Shown: piece by piece, positions 1-9,921 of the stretch | Position numbering within the stretch: the stretch's first letter is position 1 | How the letters are laid out: every line of letters begins with the position of its first letter | Assembly: GCA_019787685.1 (NCBI GenBank) | Contig: JAHNUO010000011.1 | Location: forward strand, 1-64,000 | DNA length: 64,000 nt | Reading direction: 5' to 3' | DNA from: Chiua virens | Lineage: Eukaryota; Basidiomycota; Agaricomycetes; Boletales; Boletaceae | Notes under the pieces: model-generated | What the model was told of the DNA's origin: nothing | Seen by the model: only the letters and a program-made list of their open reading frames with translations | The model's database searches: none | Position numbers and translations under genes: made by a program

Positions 1-2756
1 TTGAGGATGGTCAGGGTACGGTACATGGGACTGGCGGACGGCGGTTGGACGTGTATCTTGCGCGACCAGCGTTTGCCCCATTCGACGGCACGTTGATCTG
101 GGATGCCATCCCTGAAGACCTGCTTGATTGCGGCCTTGAGTGCATCGTCGACAACGCCAATCTCCTTGTTGATCTCGACGAGTTCGGGTTGGGCTGGCGC
201 AGTGCGTGGGAACGGACGAGTTTCGAAAGGAAGCGTACTCACGTGCGTCGCTGCTTTCAAGTTGTTGCGCCGTCGTGCTCTGCTTTGCGCGCCGCCCTTA
301 CGTCTCGTGGTGATCTTTGTTTCCCCTCGAGGAGCATGAATTCTTTGACATGTTTTGCAGAGTCTGGTCTCAAGGGCATGTCGATCTTGGACAGTTCGTC
401 CTCCATGCGCAGCAACGCAGGGAAGTTTCGGACGAGAGACCATACGAGCTATCGATGAAAGGTAAATGAATGGAATGATTCGTACGCTATCGGTTGTGAT
501 GTGATGCGATGTGATGCTCACCGTGTTCATCGACAGCAGGGAATGGTTGCGCCTCAAGTCTGGATGAGACGTGATCGCACGTATCATGTCGGCGCTCGCA
601 GAGCCGATCTTCCATCGCCCACCGATGACCCTTTGGTTGTATACGAGGGGGCTGAACCAAGAGGATATCTATGGATTGGTCGTGAGTGATCAGTAGTTAT
701 CCTATTGTTCTCGTCGACAGAAGAAGGCCTGAAACCCCGCATTTCGACAATGTTGTCGAAATGCGGGAAAACGTGCACACGAACGCATGACGTGTCACTG
801 TGCAGTCGACGATGGAGACGCTTGAAAACCCGCATTTCGACAACGTTGTCGAAATGCGGGAAAATGGATGTTAGAGCCCACCATCTGCATCCAAGGATCT
901 CAGACACGCACGTCCGTTTCCCAGTCGAAACGTGCATATAATCCCCCATCATCATTCATGACAATTGTTTGATCGTTTGCTCACCTCTACCATCGCAGAT
1001 GGCACCCGCTTCAACTGTCTCGCCAACGCATGCCACACCCCGACGGACATGAATGGTAGTCCGTGCGGCGTGAGCGCCGTATATTCGATGTTCAGAACCA
1101 GACGTGCTTTCGACGCGCATGTCTCCCAGGCCGTGGTCACGTCCTTGTCCGCGTCAGTGAGTCGTCCTTTGGTGCTCTTGTACGTTGTCTCCATCGTCTC
1201 GATCACGTCCATCACATAGTCTCGATACGCGTTCATCCACACCTCGGATTGCGTCCCAAAATGACGCCAGACGTTCTCCTTGTCCAGCGTCTTCCGGTAC
1301 ACCTTGTCAATCGCCCCTCGCAACTCGTCGCTGATCACGCTCGCCATCGGTGTCTCCGATCTGAGATTTCTCAATTGTACGTTCAGGTACTTGTCCGCGT
1401 CTTCTTTTTCTTGATCTGTGATCGTTGGGTCTTCCAGCAGCGCCATCGTCTTCCTTACCTTCTCTCCATCCCAGCTGGCACACGTGTTGAAACACAGACG
1501 GAGACGATCCTCAAGAGATACAACCAGCGTCGCTAGCATCTGTCGAGGAACACGTTCGTTCTCTCTTCACAATAGACCGTATCATGTCACTCACCCCTCC
1601 ATACTCCGATATCAGATCACTCGTCAGTCTCGTGATCTTGAATATGTCCGAGTGCGTGTAGTGCGTGTTCGACGTCCCTGCGATCTTCTCTAAAAGCCGC
1701 CACACGTATTCTTGCTGCAACAGCATCCGGATCTTGTACCCAGCCTTTTGAGAACGAAGTCCGGACTCGATCGTCACGTCCGTCCACTGTTTATCTTGCG
1801 ATTGCATCAATTTGAACAGTTGAATCACACCCTCCTCTGCGGTTTCCGCATAGCTGTACAGTCGCTGGTTTGTCGACAAGTGCAACCCAATCGAGTCCGT
1901 CATTTTCCCTGTCGTGAGTCCGCGTTTGCATTCAGATTCGTTCATGTCACCTCACGTCAGTCCCGTATCACGCACCCATGTCATATATAGCAACTATCCA
2001 CATCCCTCCCGTCTTGATTTCTGCCCGGATCGTGTCCACATCGCCGCGCGCCTCTTGCAGTCTCGCATCCTCTTGTGCTATCTCGCCTTTGTCTGCAAGA
2101 ACTTGAAGATCCTTCCGGAGACTTTCCCGCGTCTTCAGTGCGTCCTTCTTTGCTTCCACCCATCGACTCAAAACGTGTTGTCGATGTCTGCCGCCAGCCG
2201 CTCTGATCGACGGCCCAAACACAGTGCGTATTGGCCTCTTGTCCTCGTGGATCTCCGTCTTCACATCGTCACCTTTCAATTTCAGCTCTGGAAGTCCCTC
2301 GCCGACTCGACCCATCTCTGTTCGTGACAACATTTGTGTCGTCAACGGCGTTTCGATCGAGTCACGATCGATGATCAGGTTGATCGCGTTGTCGTATTCG
2401 AAACGTCGCAGGCCATTGCACACGAACGAGTCCATAAGACTCTTCGATTCGTCGTCGTTCAACCGACGATCGTTGTAAAACCCAAACGCCAGATTGCGTT
2501 CGATGAGGTCGGTGCGTGCGTACCCAATTAAAAATTCCCTCGCCTTCTCCTCCAAGTCATAATACTCATCCATGTACTTATCAATCCCCATCGTTCTACG
2601 GGCGCCAGCCTGAGTCCCTGCATGTTGACTCCCTCCTTGAGCACCAGTGCCAGCATCTTTGGCGGTACGATCGGCCATGGGAACGTCTTCCTCGATCCCT
2701 TCGTCTCCCTTCTTGCCCTTTCGGTTCGTTTTCGACTGGGCTTGTCGTGGTGGCAT
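1..2756 (-). CDS. ParB/sulfiredoxin-like fold protein, 3' end beyond the window
   Basis: ATG at 2756. Exons read as 2756-1976, 1908-1595, 1539-985, 668-522 and from 448 to the window edge; the first four keep phase, and the last region probably holds another intron. Exon 1 has a low-complexity N-terminus (about residues 1-55). It then shows two motifs of the ParB/Srx fold: NDRRLNDDESKSLMDSF followed by VCNGLRRF, and later AAGGRHRQHVL followed by GGMWIVAIYD, which match the ParB pattern of an R-x-L...SI...GL stretch and a G-x-R/H-R box. Later exons are helical and unrecognised. ParB/Srx domains in known families bind nucleotides and often DNA; the role here is unknown. The 669-984 intron is about five times longer than the others and holds two palindromes. 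I am fairly sure of the gene, moderately sure of the fold. Confidence 0.7.
736..767. repeat. palindrome copy 1 (intronic)
   Basis: Arms CCCGCATTTCGACAA and its exact reverse complement are separated by TG. It lies in the long intron (669-984) of the ParB/Srx-like gene, 93 bp from copy 2. Confidence 0.95.
829..860. repeat. palindrome copy 2 (intronic)
   Basis: Same 15-bp arms with a CG centre, so the whole 32 bp is a perfect palindrome. It forms a pair with copy 1. Confidence 0.95.
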
Positions 2757-2846
2757 GTAGAGTGTGTTTGTATCTAGAGCGTCGTTTGTTTTTGTGTGTG
2801 TGTCCGTTTAGAGCGTCTGAGCTGTATCTCAAATTGGTCGGCACAT

Positions 2847-2860
2847 AATATTATATATAC
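2847..2860 (-). promoter_or_regulatory. TATA-like element of the ParB/Srx-like gene
   Basis: TATATAATATT on the minus strand lies about 95 bp upstream of the ATG at 2756, a spacing also seen for the RING gene. Palindrome copies 3 and 4 lie further upstream. Confidence 0.5.
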
Positions 2861-2980
2861 ATGCATTTACAATTCATGTCACGTGCCCATGAGTTATCAT
2901 TCCCTTATATAAGATTCAATGTGCATGATCAACGTTCATATTGTCTACTGATGTGACCGGCATGACACACATACCCCTCA

Positions 2981-3018
2981 TTTCCCGCATTTCAACAACA
3001 TTGTTGAAATGCGGGAAA
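2981..3018. repeat. palindrome copy 3 (promoter side)
   Basis: This copy is a palindrome with 18-bp arms starting TTTCCCGCATTTCAACAA. The CG of the other copies is changed to CA in one arm and to TG in the other, so both arms changed together and pairing is kept. It lies about 225 bp upstream of the ParB/Srx-like gene. Confidence 0.95.
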
Positions 3019-3073
3019 TGACAGGTATGAATCAGTATGGACGTCATAAGATCTGATTGTTAAAATGTCTTGA

Positions 3074-3111
3074 TTTCCCGCATTTCGACATCACTGTTCG
3101 AATGCGGCAAA
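3074..3111. repeat. palindrome copy 4 (decayed)
   Basis: TTTCCCGCATTTCGACA is intact on the left; the right arm carries several changes. It starts exactly 93 bp after copy 3, the same distance as between copies 1 and 2. Confidence 0.85.
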
Positions 3112-3349
3112 TCACACGTACTGATCCTCTCATTCTGCACAATCTGTACACAGTTCACACTACTTACACATACGTTCTCTAGCCTACTCCATCATCATGA
3201 CTTCAAGCTCTTCAATATTCAACTGAGTCCGACTCGCTACACTTCACATCTCTTATCACATCAACACGGTCCTTTACAACTCTTCCCTGCCAAAGGTACG
3301 TCTATACATCCTTCGTGTTTTGATTTTACACAGATCGTCACACACACCC

Positions 3350-4978
3350 TCAGCTTGATGGTCCTGCAATACCACCGTCCCCTTCTGATACCTCGGTGTC
3401 TGTCAATTCAACCACGTCCTCCATCCAAGTCTCTCTCGCCCTCACCCTTGCCCTTGCCATCTCGCCATCTCTCTCTGCACCCTCTGCAGTCATCCGTTCA
3501 GGAGACGCATCTCGTCGTCGCATCACAACCCGTGGTCGTGGTCGCGCTCGTGTGCTACTCTCTACATGTCGACCATCCATTCGGTTTGTCGTCTGTACCC
3601 CTCCTTCCTCCGGCGAGTTGATCTGCTGCGTCTGTGTCTCTTCTTCTACAAGTGCCTCAGGTAGCCTGTACGTCCCATCTCTTCTCTTCTTCATCACAAA
3701 CATCTTCCCACTTTCCACCAGATCCCTGCTCGTCTTCGTTCTCCAATACTGTTCAAATCGATCCACCATCTCTCCACTCGTCCTTGCACACATTCTCCCT
3801 TAAGTACCTCACTCACTTCCATCACCACACATAGTATTCACTCACCTTGACATTTTCTGGTACCATTCCAGCATACTCCCTTTTTCTCTCCATCGGTCTC
3901 GCATCTCCCCATCCTCGTCCCATTCTCCTGCTTCTCCTAGCCATTCATCCACTCCACCCATCATCCTCACTCCTTCCCTCATCACCCACTCGATCATGCT
4001 TCCCATCCGGTTGTCTCGTCGGAATGGTAGGCTCCCTTCCATCTTCCTCTCTTGCAATTCAGGTATCCGCCCCATCTTGAATCGGCATATCGGACACTGG
4101 AACACTCGTTTCGTCCGATCCTCGTACGTATTCCCCTTCTCTTTCTTGTACCACGCTAGCCATGTCTTCACCATACACCCGCCGCAAAATACATGCAGGC
4201 ATGCTGCACGCACAGGCGTGCTCCTACATCGTCCAAGTTCAATTCATGTCAGTCCTCTTCTCTCTTTTCCTTCAAAGTCGTTACTCACAGTATCTCCATG
4301 CATCTGCAATCCAGTCCCAACATGTACGTCAGCTCTCAGTTCTCCTCTTCGCTCTCCTTCACTCACATTTCACACATCAGATGTCCCCTCGTCAATCCAT
4401 CGATCATCGTCGCTCCCCCCCACTCTTTCATCATCTCTCTTGTCGTCCCCATCTCCATCTTCTCGTACGTTCCTTTCCTCCACTCACCGTCCTCAGGCTT
4501 CTCCTTTCCAGCCATCATCTCCAACTCCAGCGCCTTCATCTTCCACACCTCTTTCTCCCTTCTATCTTCTTCCCTCTTCTCTTCCAACTCCTGTATCATC
4601 CCCATCAATCGTGCGTTCTCTCTCTCCATCCTATATCTCTCGTTCTCATCCGCACTCGCTTTCATCTTTCCCTTCTCTCCACCCTTCCTTTCATTACTCA
4701 CTTTTATACCTCCCTGTCCATCCTTCATCTCAACGTCACCCACACCACATTCAACCTCATCATCATGGTCCTTCATCTCTCCCCCCATCTCCACCTGTTC
4801 CATCAACACATCCTCTGCCACAGCCGACCGTTCATCCACGCTCACTTTCCTTTCCTTTTAGTAACACAGTTGTCTCGTATATATATGTACAGATGTACTT
4901 ACATGCTGTCTCATCCTCCAAATCAAAGAACAATCCAATTGTTTTTTCTTGTCGTTTGATGCTCCTGTAGAGTGACAT
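3350..4978 (-). CDS. coiled-coil RING-finger protein, putative E3 ubiquitin ligase
   Basis: Start ATG at 4978. The predicted protein has a short N-terminus, an acidic segment, a charged coiled coil (RYRMERENARLMGMIQELEE) and then a C3HC4 RING: CEIC from two exons, ACLHVFCGGC, and FQCPICRF. The second cysteine pair is completed by a 15-nt microexon at 4289-4303, flanked by CAG and GTGAGT. C-terminal exons (4213-3842 and 3793-3350) are basic and low complexity. RING proteins of this type transfer ubiquitin; the partner is unknown. It lies upstream of and parallel to the ParB/Srx-like gene, and both have palindromes in their upstream DNA. The RING call is firm; the first intron boundary is less certain. 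Confidence 0.78.
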
Positions 4979-5066
4979 TTGGGATTTGTTTGTCTGTCGT
5001 TGTTGTGTATACAATGTGGTGGTGAGAGTGAAAAAGAGGATATGCGCAACCTTCTCATTCTCTCCA

Positions 5067-5076
5067 TTTTATATAT
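5067..5076 (-). promoter_or_regulatory. TATA-like element of the RING gene
   Basis: ATATATAAAA on the minus strand lies about 90-95 bp upstream of the ATG at 4978. Palindrome copy 5 lies about 80 bp further upstream. Confidence 0.5.
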
Positions 5077-5153
5077 GTCTCACATACATACAACTACATC
5101 ATTATTACGTACATTATATTTCATATCTTCATACCTTCTTGTAGATCATTCAA

Positions 5154-5191
5154 TTTCCCGCATTTCGACAAGGTTGTCGAAATGCGGGAAA
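5154..5191. repeat. palindrome copy 5 (promoter side)
   Basis: This copy has 18-bp arms starting TTTCCCGCATTTCGACAA with centre GG, about 176 bp upstream of the RING gene start. Confidence 0.95.
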
Positions 5192-5337
5192 TTCTCAGCT
5201 ATCTCATGTAGTATCAACTTATAATTTGAATATATATTATCTCTAGCATTGTTTGGGTACACATACAGTACTTACTAGTATACTAGCATCATATATATTA
5301 ATATTCACTTTATATTATACATCATAGTATCTTGTGT

Positions 5338-5369
5338 CCCGCATTTCAACAACATGGTCGAAATGCGGG
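5338..5369. repeat. palindrome copy 6
   Basis: The left arm has the CAACAA form and the right arm keeps GGTCGA, so this copy is half-way between the two arm types. It lies 181 bp from copy 5, about twice the spacing of the other pairs. Confidence 0.9.
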
Positions 5370-5523
5370 AATATATATCATCTCAACAGTCAGTGCAGTA
5401 GCTTACACTCAATCAATATATTGTCCGCATCATCAATATTTCATATTTGCGGTTGAATTTATATATGATTTGCTACTGGAACCCCAAGTCTAACCTAACA
5501 ACATTAGGAAAATATGCTAAGAT

Positions 5524-5806
5524 GTACCAGAGAGAATTTGAGGTCCAAAGGGGGGTCAAGGCCAGTGGGGTAACTGGGATGTGTCAGGGCTGTTTCAGGT
5601 CTATGTAAAGGCAGGAATAGCACTTAAATACACTCAATGAAGTGAGTATGGAGTGACGAACCTCTCAGCAGTGAAATGAACATACCAGAGTGAATCTGAG
5701 GTTGAAGGGGTCAAGGTGAGTGGGGTAACTGGGACATGTCAGGGCCATTTTAGGTCAATGTAAAGCAGGGAATGGTACCCAAATAGACTACATAGAGTAA
5801 GTAGGT
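5524..5806. repeat. imperfect tandem direct repeat, period about 159 bp
   Basis: Two copies (about 5524-5650 and 5683-5806) share ACCAGAG, GTGGGGTAACTGGGA, GTCAGGGC and AGGTC-ATGTAAAG blocks in the same order. No coding potential seen. Confidence 0.75.
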
Positions 5807-5887
5807 ACACCTTCCTGATTCATTTGAAATAGGGTACCAGCAAAGAGCACTCATAACCTAATCCCATCATGTGTCAAATATTTGTCT

Positions 5888-5912
5888 GCATTCCCACACA
5901 TGGTGGGAATGC
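5888..5912. repeat. unrelated palindrome
   Basis: GCATTCCCAC and GTGGGAATGC are perfect 10-bp arms around a 5-base loop. The sequence differs from the CCCGCATTTCGACAA family. Confidence 0.7.
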
Positions 5913-6306
5913 GATATTGAATGTCATTTTATTTCCCATTGCTCAATTGTGTTGTAACTGTACATCACAATACAGAGTCATTGTCCCAAAACATCACACA
6001 CTCACCACAGATGCAAATGCAGCTATCTAATGACATAATAAATCATTCATTTATTTACTTGCATACCCGCCATATGCAGGAATGCGTACAACTATACATG
6101 TCATGTTATGAAAGATCCACAAATTCTATGTGATTTGGATAACCACACTCTAGGAAATATATATTCCACACTTGAGGACATGGCAGATTTGCGGCTTTGG
6201 GGGTGCGAATTTGTAGGGTCTTACCTCTGTCTAACCCCCTCTGAATTAGATTAGACCCCTTTAAAATGGACCATTTAGATAGGGGTATTTCCATATTTAG
6301 ATGGAT

Positions 6307-6327
6307 TAGGGTTACAATGTAACCCTA
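6307..6327. repeat. palindrome containing a TTAGGG-like motif
   Basis: TAGGGTTACA and TGTAACCCTA surround one A. There is only a single TTAGGG, so this is not a telomeric array. Confidence 0.6.
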
Positions 6328-6380
6328 GGGTGCTAGGGTTGGACAGCAGAAGTGATGCATAACTTGTCTTTCCTTCCCAG

Positions 6381-7372
6381 TGTTACAGTCTCGAAGATCT
6401 GGCTTCCTTTGCAGATGTAATTGAAGACAGCACCATCTCTGATTCCTCGCGCAACCAATGCTTCATATACAAGGCCCTATCCGACCCTTCCACACTTGAC
6501 ATTCGAACAATCTCTTTTCGCATCCACGGATTTTTACGTGAATTTTGTTTATCGGACTTCGGAAATTGGGACGGGTGAGTATCATTTCAATGTGTTTTAT
6601 TACACCTAAATAACCACAATGACATTCGATAGCTTGCATGAAACGGTTCCTTACGCGATTCAGCGTGTAGTCCTCAGCGGAGGATCATGCAAGACAGCAT
6701 GGAACGCCCAGCTTCACGGACTAAACCTTGTCCGTGAATTTGTCGCTCGAACTATGAAATTACCTGTTGTCGGCAATAATTTCACAAGCGTTTTTCGTTT
6801 CAAACGAAATGTTTTTCAAAAAGTTTCTTTTTTTCATTTCAATGGAAAGAACTCACGTTGTTGAAGGGTCACGACAAAAACGCATTTCAACCGTCAGACC
6901 CGAAAGGCTGGTTGAAACGACTGGAAGGGCATTGGTCCTTGCAACCTAAACTTCCTATAGTCCATTTCGACGGTGCCTCCCGCATCGTACAGATTCCCGA
7001 AATCTCTCTTAGTGCAGGCGACTTCGTCGAATTAGACGTCGAAGTTGAACTTGTTCGTGTTCGGAATCCACCACCTTCACGTGGAAGATCTGTTCGAGTC
7101 GGTTTCTGTTTTAATCATCTGATTCGACTTTCCAATGCTGTTTCCAACAAAGAACATGACACTACGCATTTCCTGCTCGTGACTGTTCTATATTTGCTAA
7201 CACTTTTGACTATTAGCTGACGACTAGGAAACGAGCGTGTTCTTGTACTCCTATTGAAACCCCGGTCGTCAAGCGTCGTCATACCGCTATTTCAATCCCG
7301 TCATTGCCTGGCGAATCACACCGTTCAGAAGCTCACGACGGGACTGCTGAAGTTATGAATACCGGAAACTGA
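6381..7372 (+). pseudogene. 5'-truncated hypothetical protein
   Basis: Four segments read in phase: 6381 to about 6580 (YSLEDLASFADVIEDS...FGNWDG), then from LHETVPYAIQRVVLSG to GNNFTS, then from about 6867 (GHDKNAFQPSDPKGWLKR ... SAGDFVELDVEVELVRVRN), and a last exon ending MNTGN and TGA at 7372. Introns use GTGAGT...ATAG and GTGACT...TTAG. A stop precedes the first exon directly after a CCCAG acceptor, and I find no start exon in the repeat DNA upstream, so the 5' end seems lost or lies in an exon I cannot see. I do not recognise the family. Confidence 0.5.
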
Positions 7373-7850
7373 TCGTGGACTCTTGCAACCTCTCCTTTTC
7401 CGTGTTTGTTTCTTGTATCCGAGTTGTATTCTGGACGATCGTTCACTCTGCTGATCTAAATGACTGAGTATAGAAGTTTAATGTATCCACTGTCTTCAAA
7501 ATCTTGCTCGTGAATTGTACAATGTGTCATGGTGATCACATAGTCTGTTTATTGCTTGGGGTCCAGGTCTGCCCGTAGGGCCGTTAAATTTACAGGTGTG
7601 TAAAAGTAACGGCTTTTCAACTGTACCCTAGTGATATGGCCACCAAGCCTCCGCATCCGACCTGTATTGGTTCGCTTAACTAACCCAAACCACTCGATTG
7701 CTACTCCAGTTCCGAAACGGCACAGCAGAAAAAGCACTTCATTCATCAATACATTCCTCAACGTTACCCGACTGGTCATCATTGCAAATAAACCTACACT
7801 ACGGTGTGATCTTGAAATCCAAAATAATGCAACGGAACGCAATATGTGTA
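7373..7850. other. intergenic
   Basis: 3' flanks of two converging genes; nothing else recognised. Confidence 0.5.
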
Positions 7851-9299
7851 TCAATGCCCATTAATGCGCATCACCGCGTCCCTCCCAACTGCCACCTCCA
7901 GCGCCTGCTCTACATCACGCACCAGATCCTCCGTCTCCTCCACCCCGACAGACAGCCGAATCAAATTGTCCTCAATACCAAGCGCGACACGCTCCGCCTC
8001 GGGTATCCCAGCATGTGTCATCTGCGCAGGTAACTCGGCCAAACTCTCCACTCCCCCAAGCGACTCAGCCAACGCGAACAACCGCGTCGTAGTCAAGAAC
8101 GCGTTTGCTTCCGATGCGCCACCTCGAATGCGGAACGACACCATGCCGCCATAGGGAAAACCGCCCTCATCCTCACGCTCTCCGAAGTCATCCACAAACT
8201 TTTTCGCGTGCGGCGATAGCAGGCGATACGCGATCGCGTTCCGCGGATGTGAAGCCAATCCAGGGTATATGACTTCCTCGACAAACGGCGAACGTTCCAA
8301 CGCCTGAGCGACCTTCAACGCATTGATCCCGTGTGCCTTCATTCGTAGATGAAGCGTCTTAGCGCCACGCTGGGCCAGCCAGCAGTCGTACGGACTTGGA
8401 ATTGCACCATGCGCATTCTGAAGGAAACGAAGCTTCTGTACAAGAGAAGCATGGTGTGCGGGGAGGATCATAGCGCCCATAAGGACGTCCGTATGGCCAT
8501 TGATGTACTTTGTCAGGCTGTGCGTAACGACATCCGCCCCAAGAAGGAGAGGCGACTGATAGTACGGAGATAGGAACGTGTTATCGACGACCACCAAGGG
8601 TCGGGATGGGTGCGATCGTGCGAGTGAGACAATTCGGGGTATATCCACGAGCCGAAGCGTGGGGTTCGTGGGTGTTTCTATCCAGACAAGCTGCCAACAC
8701 CACGATCAACAACGGGTCACTTAAGAAAATCGGACGAGGATTGACGTACCTTTGTGTTTGGTTGGAAGGCTGCGAAAATGGCTTCGTCGTCAGCGCCGTC
8801 GAGATCGACGAACGTCGTCTCGAGTGCTTGCGTTTCTGAAGCGACGCGTTTCAAATAACGAAAGGTACCACCATATACGTCGTTCACGCTAAGGATGTGT
8901 GCATGTGGTCCCACGGCCTGCACAAGGGTGGCCGTAGAAGCGGAACCCGAGGAGAACGCAAGTGCGTATGCACCACCAGCCTCCAACGAGGCAAGCATCG
9001 TCTCTAGCGCATCACGGTTGGGGTTTCCGGATCGAGAGTACTCAAACCCCTGTTATCCAGCGCAGAACATTGAGCAGGGGCTCTGTGTCAGACAGCGAGC
9101 GACATACCTTGTGGTTTCCGACGCCATCCTGCTTGTATGTCGTGCTGAGAGAAATCGGAGGGATCACAGCACCCGTCTCTGGGTCCGGATCTGAGCCGAC
9201 GTGGATAGCACGGGTGCCAAAGCCATCGATACGAGAAGGCTGTCGTTTGAGAGAATAATGGCCGTTGACACCGTTGGATGAACCGTTGATGACTGTCAT
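7851..9299 (-). CDS. CYS3: cystathionine gamma-lyase
   Basis: PLP enzyme of reverse transsulfuration, cleaving cystathionine to cysteine, 2-oxobutyrate and ammonia in the cytosol. Exons 9299-9108, 9049-8750 and 8690-7851 give 443 residues, slightly longer than the usual 390-420 because of the N-terminus. Family motifs in order: FGTRAIHVGSDPDPETGAV, YSRSGNPNRDALE, FSSGSAST, NDVYGGTFRYLKR, WIETPTNPTLRLVDI, VVDNTF and THSLTKYINGHTDVLMG with the PLP lysine in SLTKY, then PEAERVALGIEDNLIRLSVG. YINGHTDV favours gamma-lyase over cystathionine gamma-synthase. All intron joins are in phase and no damage is seen. Confidence 0.95.
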
Positions 9300-9921
9300 G
9301 GCTATGGTATGAAAGGGAGAAAGCGGGTGTAGAAGGGTTTCAGGCTTAGCGAGCTCTTGGGAGCTTTATATGTAATAAAAAGTCTAGATGGAGAATCGTC
9401 ATTATGGTGTAGAGTGACACAATTCAAACTGAATTCTTACGGCTGATTCAGACAAATTAGTAATTGGTTACCCATTAATATTGTTCCGTTTCGTTCCGTT
9501 TACTGATTCCAATGGCTTGGTCATCTTGGTGGGTACGGCTATGTTGTACTTCCATCATTGTGAGTAACGCGTGCTCATCATCCGAGTCGGCGATTGCGTC
9601 TTCCGGGCGTCAATCTCCCTCTCGGATCAAAGTCGTAAACTCTGAGCTTCAGCTTGAACGAGAGCCTTATGGGGACGACTTTCTCACAATAGCAAATGCA
9701 CTCGCACGCCAACTCGTTTTCATTCCATGTCGCACAGCAAGTGGAAGTCGTGTTGTCATTATCGCGGACAAGGCTGCATAGGGTTATTCACAAGGCACAA
9801 ATATAATCGAGAATTGTGAGAAAAAAGAATAATAAGTAATCATCAAATCACGGTGACCGAAGGAGAAAAAAGTGTGGGTCATAACCATCGAATACCGTCC
9901 ATGATTCCATACTTTTCCGTC
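9300..9921. other. CYS3 promoter side and intergenic DNA
   Basis: An open frame at 9512-9781 (+, 89 codons, starting MAWSSWWVRLCC) matches nothing I know and could be chance. No clear TATA element; a TCCGTTTCGT repeat lies near 9482. Confidence 0.3.

Larger units (their letters stand above)
5192..6380. other. AT-rich intergenic repeat region
   Basis: No credible gene. The stretch holds palindrome copy 6, an imperfect direct repeat, two unrelated palindromes (5888-5912 and 6307-6327) and AT-rich DNA. Confidence 0.6.

Noticed and set aside
584..955. 123-codon minus-strand open frame running through two palindromes
   Set aside because: The repeated FPHFDN...VEMR words come only from translating the palindromes; the flanking exons splice around it in phase.
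3996..4970. 324-codon plus-strand open frame, very rich in Ser, Pro and Leu
   Set aside because: It is antisense to the RING gene, whose splice sites, zinc motifs and coiled coil are convincing; the composition is the mirror of its charged residues.
736..5369. CRISPR array
   Set aside because: The repeats are perfect palindromes in pairs with spacers of 61 bp or more, in a spliced eukaryotic genome, with no cas genes.
6307..6327. Internal telomere tract
   Set aside because: Only one TTAGGG within a palindrome, no array.
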